From Cristatella mucedo (taxonomy: Eukaryota; Bryozoa; Phylactolaemata; Cristatellidae), in assembly GCA_009760855.2 (NCBI GenBank), contig WPIO01000002.1, positions 13,058,001 to 13,122,000 of the forward strand: a DNA stretch of 64,000 nucleotides, in the 5' to 3' direction. The notes under the pieces were generated by a model. The model did not search any database. It was given only the letters and a program-made list of their open reading frames with translations, and was not told the origin of the DNA. Made by a program: the position numbers and the translations under genes. How positions within the stretch are numbered: position 1 is the first letter of the stretch; every line of letters begins with the position of its first letter. Shown here one piece after another: positions 1 to 10,414 of this stretch.

Positions 1-1784
1 GTCTGTACGGTCAAATATGGTCTAAGCCTCTACATAACAATGGACCACAGCACAAGCATGGCAATCCCAGCAGAACGATCCGGTTTACGCGGCTTCTTAA
101 CGTAAAAACCGCGTTTTTAATACGAGACTCTTTGTTATGTCCATTAAATAGCCTTTTTAGATTGATTTGTGTGCATCATTGAGTTGCCAAGTAGTAGTCG
201 ATAAGATTGTCTAGTAGTCCCAAGGATTGTCTAAGCCGATCTTTAGGGTATTATGTTTCAGCCTGTCATGTATGAGAGAACAGGTTTACTCGTGCATTCG
301 TGGTGCTTTTGAAGAAGCAGAAGCACTAGAAATTCGCTCAGCTGAAGCCGTTCGCCAGTCGCGCCAGTAACGGCGTGCCGGCGAGACTGAGAAAAAAGCA
401 ATTTCTCCCTCTGCATCCTGACACTGCGTGTGTTATAACTAACCATCTTGACACACTTCCATTGAAGCAGACGTAAAGTGCCTAAAACGAAAGTTCTTTC
501 CCCGTGAGAGCAATTCAAATAGCCTACTCCTATTACGCTAAATATGCTTTAAGATCTAAAATAGGTACCGCGAGATACTCATAACTGACAAATTGAATGC
601 TTGGTTTGCAGAAATTCAATCCTTAATGTCGGTCAATTTCCTTACACTAAGCAATGATGGAGCCGAACTAGGCCTATCAAGCCTGCAGCTGGACTAGAAG
701 ACGTTTCTCTTCTAATGTGTGATGCTGCACTGAGACAGTCATCGCGTGTTCTTAGTTAAAGCTTTCTCTTCGACACGTCCGCCTGATGTTTACTGTTTCG
801 TTCAGAAGGTGGCTTCCACAGCTTTCTCTTTAACGTTCGACGCCAGTCCAAGATGACTGACTGTTTCCTGTGGTGACAGGCAAAAGATATTATTAGCTCC
901 CCACTTCTGTCCAAACATTTTCATTTTCATTCCGTTTTAGCTGGGCTGCAGAAAAAGCCATTAATCATTCCTCTGCAGCTGGTGATGAATATGGCTTCAT
1001 GGTCGATCGACACAACCAAGAAGTTCAGCCAACTGTATCCATGAGTCTCCCCAACACTCCTTCATAAAAAAGTCATCTTTACTTTACGGTGTCATATACG
1101 TAGATAGATTGCATTCCCAAAATTAGCAACGAAGCTTTCGGAATGATGCTGTAATTGGGGTTCAGGGAACTACTATAGCTAATAGAAATTTGAATCACCA
1201 TCATCTGTGGCAAACAGAGATGATCGGCACGCACGAACAGAATGCGGTTAAGCCACGGGCCGGTGCTGCTACAGATTTCTCTCAAACCTGTACGCTGAGA
1301 TTATATAGGGAGACTTCCTATTGTTGTCTGCAGTGAGGGTCCTAACGATTGATTGCGAGAGCTTACTGGGTACATCCGATTTCCTAAACTCTAATATTTC
1401 CAGACTGAATATTGCCTGGAATGATTTTTCTCCGAGGCAACTAAGCCTCTCAGCCCTGCGTTATATGAGCTTACTACAACACACGTGACTACGGCGAAAA
1501 TGTGTCCTTGTAGGTGCCGATGGCACAGCTTATCATTCCGCTGTGAATAGCTGCGACGTTGCGGTTTTTACTTTTGTTGCTATTTATCTAATTGCTTTTA
1601 GCTGGACTGAGGTATGTACTGTACTCTTGCATCAAAGCCGGCACGTCCATCTTGCTGATACTAAACTGTATAACTATTCAATAAATTGACTTGCAGAGTT
1701 TCAGCTAAGCACTTTTTTTATTTTTTAGCTCACAGCTCCTACGTTAAGTGTACCAAACTATTCACGTGCTTAAAGTATCTCGGT
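1..1784. other. No gene recognised
   Basis: This stretch holds only short open frames without recognisable motifs. I see no transposon ends, long repeats or RNA genes in it. Confidence 0.5.
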
Positions 1785-2118
1785 TTTTAACTCCACAAAG
1801 CCACAAAGACTATGTGGGTTTTGTGTGGGACAGTTTTGCACAGCAAAACCAATGCTTGGGCTGCTGTCGATACCCATTCTATAGCCAACAGACTTCATCT
1901 CACGCAACAAGAAGAAAGTGAGAACGTAGCTGAGTCAGGAGAGCAGTCGATACAGTGACTAGATGAAAGTAACAGCTCAGGGCGGCTAGAAATAATTGCC
2001 GTAGTCGGCAGCAGGAGACTAGTTGTCGTTGCGTAAGAACTGCGGCAGTAAATTCTACAGTCTAGAACCTGCAAAGCCATATTTTCATCACCAAAGGCCT
2101 TATGGAGGAGGAATGAAA
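1785..2118 (-). mobile_element. LINE-B fragment (3' end)
   Basis: This matches the 3' part of the LINE-B family seen at 17.8-19.4 and 39.86-40.8 kb. It has the same run from the terminal 'cacaaagactatgtgggtttt'-like tail through the gtcggcagcaggaga segment to the region encoding the C-terminal VGDRSFSTAGPRLWNSLP motif. The frame is broken throughout. A SINE-A copy abuts it at about 2119. Confidence 0.6.
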
Positions 2119-2275
2119 CTGCTGGCCCAGCGGTTAAGGTGCTTCCCTCGAACTAAGGTCAATGTGAATGTATGTCACAAACACCGAAGTTGTGGGCTCG
2201 AGCTCGCCCCTGTGACATATATGACAGTGTCTGATTAAAGATTAAGTTCTCTTAAGGTGCTATACAAATTGTCTT
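2119..2275 (+). mobile_element. SINE-A copy, tRNA head plus LINE-type tail
   Basis: An A-box-like stretch (agcggttaaggtgc) near 2130 and a B-box-like stretch (gggctcgagctcgcc) near 2193 are followed by a tail containing gattaagttctcttaaggtgctatacaaa. The arrangement is that of the better-preserved copy at 55373-55527. The space between the boxes is longer here because of an internal insertion. It abuts a LINE-B fragment. Confidence 0.65.
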
Positions 2276-2702
2276 GAATTTGTAAAGGTTTCGTAGCTAA
2301 AGTCGGTTGTCTCAACCGTGGAGGAAAATTACTCTTCTATTAACAAGTCATTACATTACGAGCCTCGATTACATGCAGATGACACAGGAGGGATGCTAGC
2401 TAGCACAAAAATCTTAAGAGTTAGTGTGCATCTGAATTTCGAGAGATGGTAGGGTTTTAATATAAATATTCTTTTATTCCTTTCATCTTAACGTTTCATA
2501 AGCTTATTATTAGTCCAAAAGCAAACATCTTTGATGCAGAATGTTAAGGATTAAAGTAAGTCTCTTGACTATCAAGGCTAGAAGTGTCAAAGGATAGGTA
2601 GTAAAAGAACAAGGACAGTAGAGGTAGTAAAACGAAGTGGAAGTAAGACCGAATCTTTCGGTGCCCCACACTTTACGGGCTCCCTAAATGAACGACAGCC
2701 AT

Positions 2703-3960
2703 TTAATAATGATAATAATACACTCAATAAAGAGCCCTCAGACAACTCAATGTCTTTCTAGACGCTTTACATTTGTTGCAAAGGAAACACGATTGAAAGG
2801 TGAGTGGTATCATGCTTGACGAACAGCATGAATAACATGGTTAGGGGTGACATTCATAGGGTCAGCATGCAAGTGTTGTTAGTGGCAGCATGCAACAGTG
2901 TCAGCGCACATAAGCACATAAACGGCGAATCACAGGGACCCACCAAATGCAGTCATAAATATGTGCAATTTTAATTTTCTTTTAAATTTGGTCAATTCAA
3001 GGGATGTCGTGACGGAAGTCGGGATTTAGTTCCAGGATTTGGGAGCATGCCAACTAAAGGCGTGGTCTCCAAAGGATTTGAGATTCGTACGAGGTATAGG
3101 TAAACAGTTAGATTCCGAAAAGCGGATGGTACGATGCTTAGCCTGGTAGGGTAGTAGATCTAATAGGTAGGCTGGGGCCAAACAAGGAAGGGACCTAAAA
3201 TTTAGTCACAAAACCTTGAAGTCGATCCGTTGCTTGACTGGTAGCCAGTGCAGGTCGGCGAGAAGTGGTGCGATGAGGCAACTTCAAAGCGACACTCTTG
3301 ACATTGCTCACTGAGGAGGGACCTAAGCCAATTTAGCACTGTGCTAGTGAGATCTAGACGTATGGAGAGATGCTTCAAAAGCATACGGTGGTGGTCAATT
3401 ATGTCAAATTATAATTCATAAGTATAGCGCCCTAAGAAACTGAATTTTTCTTCAGGTGCTTCACATATCCATGGCGCTTGAGTTAGTGACCTCGGAAAGA
3501 CCTTGGTCAAATGCTTCTGATAGATCCGGGAGTGCCTGCAGAGACGTTCTACCCCGATCAGCATTGTTCAGAGTTTCTCTCTTAGGCCAAAAGCAGAGCA
3601 GCTGCCGAGGAATGGTTAGCTTCAAATCTTGATTGAGATGCTATCAAGATCTGATAAATTGACGCGATCTCTCGGTTGCTGAGCCACCACTTGTTCTTGA
3701 GTCTTAGATAAGAATCTCAAAAGAAGACTGAAAGTCACTAAAGTTCTCATGATTTTTTGTAGACTTTTTAATTAGTAGCCTTGCAATTGCCGTTTCAGAG
3801 GAGAATGAACTTCACCGGTAGACGGACACATATTGTTTACGATATTTTTAATAAAGGGTAGCGATAGTTCTAGGAATCGGAAGGACTAGCAGTCCTCTTG
3901 GACCGGGTTACAAGTTGGAGATAAGTTTAGTGACGTGAAGGAGGTTGGAGAAGGAGAAGG
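2703..3960 (-). mobile_element. LINE-A copy, degenerate
   Basis: The 3' tail (an AAT-rich run, then the reversed gcgctttacattt motif) lies at 2703-2780. The sequence then reads backwards through the C-terminal segment of the reverse transcriptase ORF, including LHWLPVKQ and FRSLHS equivalents near 3170-3260. At 3470-3960 it matches the upstream region around the AFLSKTLERVVADQL segment. The central RT motifs are missing, so an internal deletion is likely. Many stops are present. Confidence 0.6.
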
Positions 3961-3989
3961 AGATCACGGTGCAATCCCGGCAGGAGCGT

Positions 3990-4325
3990 CAGTAAAGGTA
4001 TAGACTCCCTAATAGCCTTGAACTCACTTCCGACTTCCGCCACGACATCTCATAACTTGACCACATTTAAAAAGAAACTAAAATGCACCTATTTATCACA
4101 GCATATAGTGGGTGCCTATAATTCGACCCTTATGGGCTTATGCGTGCTGCCACTAACCACGGTGGCATGCTGACCCTGTACATTTCAACCCTAACCATGT
4201 TATTCTAGTTGATTATTGAGCATGCTACCAATAACCATTCGATCTTGCAGCAAATGCAAATTTCCTACAAAGAGATTGAGTTCTCAGAGGGTGCTATTTC
4301 AATCGTATTATTATTATTTTTTTAT
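3990..4325 (+). mobile_element. LINE-A 3' end fragment
   Basis: The segment matches the last coding part and 3' UTR of LINE-A: the DLTTFKKKLK-like end, 'tgctgccactaaccac', then a diverged gcaaatgcaaat...agagattgagttctc tail ending in (ATT)n. It lies head to head with the minus-strand copy at 2703-3960. Confidence 0.65.
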
Positions 4326-4329
4326 TAAT

Positions 4330-5080
4330 CTATACTCTATTACCTACTCCGAATATGCTGTAACATTAGCTTACAGAAAACTATTTATTTAATTTGAACT
4401 TTAAAATCAGGCAAGATCCAAAAATCCGTAGCACAATTTTATTCTCGCGGTAATTGTGTATGATGTACATGCTAAAAACGATACGTGGCCTGCTTAAATG
4501 TGTGAAGCCTTTCTCTAAGCTAGTTTTACCGTTTCATTCAAGCTACTATCGAAAAGCTCCAATAATTGCATCTGCTAAGTTTTGGGAGGGAGGCCGCTTA
4601 CAGCTTGTGATCGTTGAAAACAGATTTCGGACATTGGCGTACTCAAAATGTTAAACAATTTATGGAAAATTTCACGTGAAGTAAAGGGACAGCAAATACT
4701 GATAACGTTTGAATAGATACTTATCCACGTAAAGAGAATAATCTGGATCGTGTAATGGGGATAAACACGGGAATCACTCCAGTCTAACTCAAAGGTGCTC
4801 GCGGCTTCTAAAACAGCGACGCTTCAAACTAAGAGCATTCCATAACATGATTGATTACATGTTGAGCTTGGAGCCATCCAGCAATTTGTCATACTAGTCC
4901 TGAAGTTTAGCTTGCCAGCCTAAACATAAGAACTGCTATCAGTCTTAGCGATCGTGGCCATGTGCTCGTTACTTTGGAGATTGCGTTTAGTGGTCAATCC
5001 TGCTCAGCATTGCGAGGCTTCGCTAGCTCATTCTCCTAGCTTCGCCAGGCTGTGCCGTTAGGCGTGGTGGCGCAGTCTCC
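4330..5080. other. No gene recognised
   Basis: There are only short frames without motifs, and no repeat relationship was noticed until the module beginning near 5085. Confidence 0.45.
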
Positions 5081-5084
5081 TACG

Positions 5085-5600
5085 AGACACATTGACCGGC
5101 ACCAAGTAAGACCTCTTCCATGGTCATCAACCACAAAGGCTTCGCCCTATCGTACGAACCTCGAATTGCTCACAGCTTCTACAGGTGATGCAGAGACATT
5201 ATCTAACCTGGTAACTTTAGCAGTAGCGATCTTACCTGTCAGAGCTTGCACCTCTGGTATTTCCGCATCTGCAATAAGTAATTACTTGTTATTTGCTCGT
5301 TACGTGACGACGATCTTGACATTTCCCTGTGACTAACACGTGGCTGAAGTCAATGAAGCGCTCATCTATCACCACTGTTTCTCCCAGAAGTGGTATCCAG
5401 CTTTCATTATGCAATAAAACAAACACTGGCAGCAAATTAAAAAATATCGCCCGCTGCTTTGCAAACATGTCAAGCCTTCCTCGCAACCTACTGGACAGGC
5501 TTGTGTGCCTCTTGTGCTCGGCCAAGGTAATCGCGGCTTACAAATAGTTGCAACTATATATCCTCCTGTCACCAAACCTAAATCGCGGCCACCTTTGGTA
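5085..5600 (+). repeat. Module copy 1 (same orientation as copy 3)
   Basis: This is one of three copies of a module of about 500 bp. The others are 5936-6440 (inverted) and 13440-13960 (direct). Shared landmarks are a 'tctaacctggtaact' stretch, 'cttgacatttccc', 'acacgtggctgaagt', 'ccagctttcatta' and the end 'gtcacc-aacctaaatcg'. With copy 2 it forms a hairpin-like inverted pair around a spacer of about 340 bp. Copies differ by many substitutions, so the duplication is old. Confidence 0.65.
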
Positions 5601-6544
5601 AAACTACGAAAGTCACACTACTTTACGATCGGGGACATCGCACCAGGAGTGCAGCTGTTTCCAAATTCATGACAGAGGCAAGGGCTCAATGTCATCCGAT
5701 TCCGTGTCCAATCCCAGCCACTCCGATGCTTCATGCTGTTCGTTTGACTTTTTTCTGTCATTACGCCACTTCTTTATAAAACTACCAACGTCATTACATT
5801 CAATGACCATCCCGATGCAATTTAGTGGCCGCGCTTGACACAGAATCCGGCGATATAGAGCCCTGGACTAGTCATGAATTGAGGTAACGGCACTACTATT
5901 AGCGCCATGTCACGTTAACTAGCGTGACCTTCGTACTTCTGCCTAAGCTGGCCTCGATTTAGGTTAGGTGACGGGAGGATGAATTTTTGTAGTTATTGGC
6001 AAATCGCGACTACCTTGACAGAGCACAATACGTACAAAAGCTTTCACGGTAGGTGCCGAGCATGTCTTGACGTATCGACAGAGCAGCAGGCGATATCGTC
6101 TAACTTGCAGCCTGTCTTCACTTTTATTGTATAATGAAAGCTGTATACCGCTTCTGGGAGAAGCATTGATGGTAGCTGAGCGGTTTGTTGACATCAGCGA
6201 CGTATCAGTAAAAGGGAAACGTCAAGAGTGTCGTCGTAACGAGCACATACAATTGCTTACTTATAGGATAAGGGCATTTGCAGAAGTAAAATGGCGTGAC
6301 CTGTGAGCACTAATACTAAATTTACCAGGTTAAAAAAATGTGGTGCAGCTCCTAAGAAAGCTGTTAGTAGGTTGAGGAGGGTGCAAGCATATTGTGGTTG
6401 ATGACCGTGCAACTGATCTCACCTGTTGCACGGTCATCTGCAGGTATTGCCCGCTAATGCACTTAAGCGGACGTGTCGAAGAAGTCGCTACGAAACTTCA
6501 TGGTAAATAAAGAACCCGTCCCAGCTCATTAATCAGTCAATTTT

Positions 6545-6685
6545 GCATTGATATAAAAGAGCTTTTGCGGCCTTTTCCAACCCTTGCAGGAGCAATAAAT
6601 CATCACCCACCGAAGAAATCGAACGAACGACCTGGGTACCGAGGTCGTGAAAGTGACAGCCTTACCTAGTGTGCCATCACAGCAC
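6545..6685 (-). mobile_element. SINE-B relic inside the left arm
   Basis: On the minus strand this reads tRNA-like: a 'ctaggtaaggct' A-box region, then 'gaggtcgt' and a degenerate B box, then 'gcaataaa'-type body sequence. It is the counterpart of the plus-strand copy at 13190-13355 in the right arm. SINE-B was therefore probably present before the arms were duplicated. Confidence 0.5.
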
Positions 6686-7144
6686 ATCTCATGGCGTTTT
6701 CAGAAGAACGTGTGGTTTTGATTAGGCTCATTTGCCCGATCCCAGGGCTCGAAGCTTCATTTTATTTCCACCCGCCTCTGTCGGTGGCAGAAAGATGAAA
6801 AAGAGCTTTGGCCAACAACGAGCAGTCGCTGTCAAAGCAGCTGGCTCTCAGGAGAGCATAGTGACGCAGATCCTTTTGCCGTTTTCCATTTTGGGTAGGC
6901 TAGTTGAAGTCACTGCGATGGCCGATACGCCTTGACTCCTAATGTACTGCAGGAGATTGCAGTATGGAGTATCCATGGTTTGAAGCAGTCTTGTGGGCAT
7001 CTACTTGGTGGTGGCAACTACCATCTGCTAGCCATTGTATGCTGACACTTTCAACCCACAGCCGGACGTGCCGCCCCTCTGCCGGACGCATCCGCCCGTC
7101 TGCCCGACGCTGCCACCCGTGTGTAGGGTGCCATTCTCCGGGTA

Positions 7145-7335
7145 AATTGCCATCGCCTCGAAAATTGCCATCACCTCAAAAATTACCATCGCCTCGAAAA
7201 TTGCCGTCACCTCGAAAATGCCGTTGCTTCGCAAAGTGTCGTCGCCTCAAAAATTGCCGTCGTCTTGGAAATTGCCGTCTATTCTCACAGCGCCGTCTAT
7301 TCCCAGAGCGACATCGCCTCCAAGAGTACCGTCTT
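7145..7335 (-). repeat. Diverged minisatellite units, inverted relative to the main array
   Basis: About ten units of roughly 18 bp read tcgcctcgaaaattgcc, which is the reverse complement of the main-array unit at 10541-12700. The units have accumulated many substitutions, unlike the near-identical main array. They sit at the inner end of the left arm, opposite the main array at the inner end of the right arm. Confidence 0.8.
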
Positions 7336-7898
7336 TGAACTGGCACCCCTTCATTGTTAAACTATCGATGACTTTTATTTTCGATGCTCGGCAATTACGT
7401 GAACTTGTAATTGTCATATAATAGTTTTATAGTCTCTATATTTTTTGTAGTTCCTGATAGTTCTTCAATCGGGTACTTTCTTCAACTTAAAATGTTTTTG
7501 AAATTCATAGTGCCTCAAGGATTACCGTAGTAGTACGCACACTCGTGAACTTACCAAAAGTCTCTTGAAGAGTAAAAACTCTTGAAAGTAGCAAAAAACC
7601 CTTGAAGACGTATTCTGTTTTCTGACGGCGGTATAGAAATGAATCGCGTAATCTACATTTATTTACATACATATTATTATATTCATTCATTTATCACATG
7701 GACGGGCTGTAACTTGAGTGCATTGTGACGACAAACGACGACACTGCATTGACTCTGAACCTACCAAGAAAGCGTGCACGTCATATCATTGTGCTGTCTG
7801 TGCAAGCTTCGGCATTCGCGTTCGGTATTCGGTGCGTTGAGTTCGAGAGACGCCAAGCTCGAGAAGTACTCTAGTTGCTTCATCGACCTTGGACGAAC

Positions 7899-8972
7899 AT
7901 GGACGGCGACGCATATTCGTCTAACTTTGAAGGAGGGAGTTCTGCGGCCGCTGCTGGTCAGCCTCTGCATGACGACTTTCAGGTCATGAAGTGCACTGTG
8001 TCTGAGCTCTGCAATGAGAACGCCATCCTGAAGCAGTTGTCTGAACTGAAGGAGCTGCAAATGCAAGACGCTCTGCAAAAAGTTCATGACGTGAACACGT
8101 TCGCAGAGGCACAAATAGCTCTGGTTGCCGCTCTGCGAGAAGACAACGAATGCCTCCGTACACAGTTAGACGCAATGGCCCGGGCGCGCCAAACTAATCA
8201 GGCCGAAACGCAAACGCAAACAGACGGTGGTTGCGAGAACACGCTTTGCCTGTCTCGTGTCAGGAAAATGGAAGAGCTCGAAATGGAAAGCGACATCTTG
8301 GAAATGGAGATGCAGTCACTCAAAGAGGACCTAGCAGCCACGAAAGATCGCGTGCGGAGGCTCAACGAGGCTCTACTGGAAAGCTCGGCTGAGCTGGATC
8401 AGCAAAGCGCAGCCCATCGAGAACAAACGAAATGCCTGACTCAAGCTGCAAGTAAGATCGAGAGTCATGAGCAAACGATTGGGGCTCAGCAGAAGACGCT
8501 CGCCTCCCAGCAGCTCACGATAGAGGCGCAGCAACAATCTTTATCCGGTCTTCTGCGACATCTCCAAGACGCTAGAGAGCGAGCTGACAACATCTCTGCC
8601 GCTAGCTCGCAGCTCGTTGCCGATAAGGAACAGCTGCAGCAGGCTCACGAGGCAGCCATTGCGAGGCTACTTGTCGTTGCTACTGAGCTAGAAGCCTGCG
8701 AATTGATGCTAGCTGAGCAGAGGGCAGCCAACGCCCATTTCATTGAGACTCAGTCGCGACAAAGTCACCAGCTAGGCGAAAGCAGCTCGTCTTTGACACG
8801 CCTGGAGAAAAAAACTCCCGACGTCGACATCGAGGACGTACAGATCGCGCATGAGCCCGAAAACAATAACTTGGTCGGCGCTCACGAACGTCAGCCAGCG
8901 AAAAGTAAGTCGCCATCGTGTTGGCGCTTTTTAAAAGTCAAATTGTTCCGGCGAAGCTCACGTCTGCATTGA
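7899..8972 (+). CDS. Coiled-coil protein, single exon, family unknown
   Basis: The frame encodes 357 residues from the first ATG at 7899. It can be read 24 nt further upstream only from a TTG, so the ATG is preferred. Residues 1-30 are Gly/Ser/Ala-rich. About residues 30-290 are Leu-, Glu- and Gln-rich with heptad-like spacing and no proline, which is typical of a long coiled coil. An Asp/Glu-rich linker follows, and the chain ends in a short basic tail (SCWRFLKVKLFRRSS). There is no signal peptide or transmembrane helix, so an intracellular structural or oligomerising role is plausible, but I do not recognise the family. A second copy, broken at its 5' end, lies at 15236-16316. The gene sits between the arms of the large inverted repeat and upstream of the minisatellite. 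Upstream exons cannot be excluded. Confidence 0.7.
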   Translation: MDGDAYSSNFEGGSSAAAAGQPLHDDFQVMKCTVSELCNENAILKQLSELKELQMQDALQKVHDVNTFAEAQIALVAALREDNECLRTQLDAMARARQTNQAETQTQTDGGCENTLCLSRVRKMEELEMESDILEMEMQSLKEDLAATKDRVRRLNEALLESSAELDQQSAAHREQTKCLTQAASKIESHEQTIGAQQKTLASQQLTIEAQQQSLSGLLRHLQDARERADNISAASSQLVADKEQLQQAHEAAIARLLVVATELEACELMLAEQRAANAHFIETQSRQSHQLGESSSSLTRLEKKTPDVDIEDVQIAHEPENNNLVGAHERQPAKSKSPSCWRFLKVKLFRRSSRLH

Positions 8973-9384
8973 CGTTGAGTAGCTTCTCGGAATCGAAACG
9001 GCCGTTTACTGTCTCACTACAAATAACTTTACGTACGGTAGGGATAAGGTGAAGTTTGCACACCAGGCCTACATAACCGGGGTAGACATCATGCACGGCA
9101 ATCGTTTCGTTTAAGCGCTGAGTCGAGGCTGTGGTAATACGTTTCTTCAGAGAGCTAATCGCACCGTCTACGTGCTCAGCTACGAAAGTACGGCCGCCCT
9201 CAGCTACTGGTTCAGCATCTGGCCACGCCAGCAGTTCAACCCATGAGTTCGTGGCACTGGCGAGACGCAGGCACCATGAGCCAGCTAATTGGGCACTTTC
9301 ATAGCTTTTTATATTACACGTGACCGACGTGACCGATTCGTTGGGCTGCTTGTACGTCAAAAGCCGGGCGGCTGACTTGGACAC
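8938..9384 (-). CDS. Possible convergent coding exon (unknown)
   Basis: A 148-residue open frame on the minus strand overlaps the last 35 bp of the coiled-coil gene tail to tail. It has no ATG: the first usable codon is GTG and an in-frame stop lies just upstream. If real, it must be a terminal exon, and a weak acceptor (gatcag) is present near 9395. The duplicated locus shows a related minus-strand stretch at 16350-16440, with a K-x-HL-x-PT pattern kept in the translation. That similarity could equally reflect simple duplication of the DNA. I do not recognise the product. Confidence 0.25.
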   Translation of the reverse strand: MSKSAARLLTYKQPNESVTSVTCNIKSYESAQLAGSWCLRLASATNSWVELLAWPDAEPVAEGGRTFVAEHVDGAISSLKKRITTASTQRLNETIAVHDVYPGYVGLVCKLHLIPTVRKVICSETVNGRFDSEKLLNVNADVSFAGTI

Positions 9385-9399
9385 TTTTCGGAACTGATC

Positions 9400-10410
9400 G
9401 CCGAGGTCACCCGATTAGCTCCAGTCCAGGCTAGATTTGACAGAATCAAAGGACGTGTGCACCGTCAGCTGGAAAGCTTGACCTCGCCCGGTACCCATAA
9501 AATCAGAGCTGGATAATATTCTGCGTCAGCAGCTACTGGCTCTTTCTCTGGACAGATAGCCATATGCCTACGCATCTGCCTCAGTGTGTTTCGTTTTCGG
9601 TTTTGTTTTCGGCAATTTACGACAACCAATAGGGAACGCCGTAGCTTCCTTGATTTCAAAGCAGCTGCAATCGCTTCGTTGTCACACAACGACATGTGGG
9701 CCATTTCGTTTATGGCAGCTGGAACCTCGGCAATTTCTATTTAATTGGAAATTTTTATACGAGGTTGAGTCTCCCCGTTGACAGGAAAAGGCAGTAATAA
9801 ACTGGACAAAGGGCATAACGGCTTTGTCGTTTAACGCCACACAGCTTTATGTTATACGTTGGTGTGCCAAGAATATTGAAGCCTCACTCGCTGTCTGCAT
9901 TTCGCGGCTCGTGCACAATCGCCTGACGCTGTCACAGCGTAAAGTCGTAATCTCTTTCTGCAAGTTTAGCGACGAAGGTAACCTCCAGATTAACCGCTTA
10001 TCCATTGTCACGTCGACTGCGATCTAGCACAATGGTTGCAGGACTGGAACAGCAGCTCGACCTGTGCGGTTTATATCTATTAGGTTGGCTCAAGTATTGG
10101 TCTGTCTAGCCGGAAGGAAGTGCCTTCGACGGGTACACGTACGTGCCAAAGACAATCAAGGATGACTCCCAACTGCTTCGGTGGCCTTGCAAAGAGCGTC
10201 AGCTAGCCGCACCGGTAAAGTACGATTTCAGCACGTAGCTATGGTGAAGACAGGTTGGATCAGAGAGGCTGACAAGAGCGATGAGAAGCAGCAGCTGCAA
10301 TCGCCGTTTCTTTGCAGGCTGACAGGGGCTTGCCCGACTGCATCCGTGGCAAGAGGCGTGACGGAAATCCAGGCTGAAACGGTTTGTAAGGGCGCCCATG
10401 GTGCTCCTCG
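9400..10410. other. No gene recognised
   Basis: Short frames only. An open frame at 9465-9704 on the minus strand lacks recognisable motifs. The end of the stretch grades into diverged minisatellite units from about 10415. Confidence 0.4.
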
Positions 10411-10414
10411 AGGG

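Larger units (their letters stand above)
5820..7340 (+). repeat. Left arm of a ~1.4-1.5 kb inverted repeat
   Basis: Read as reverse complement, this arm follows the order of 12.69-14.08 kb. At 5936 'cttctgcctaagctgg' pairs with 13942-13957. The module copy at 5936-6440 pairs with 13440-13960, a SINE-B relic at 6545-6685 pairs with 13190-13355, and 6690-6935 pairs with 12920-13180. A segment at 6960-7140 pairs with 12710-12910; translated, both read W-F-x-A-V...ASTWWW and RTCRPSAGRI. The arm ends in about ten diverged minisatellite units at 7145-7335. Identity is moderate, so the arms are old. Confidence 0.75.
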
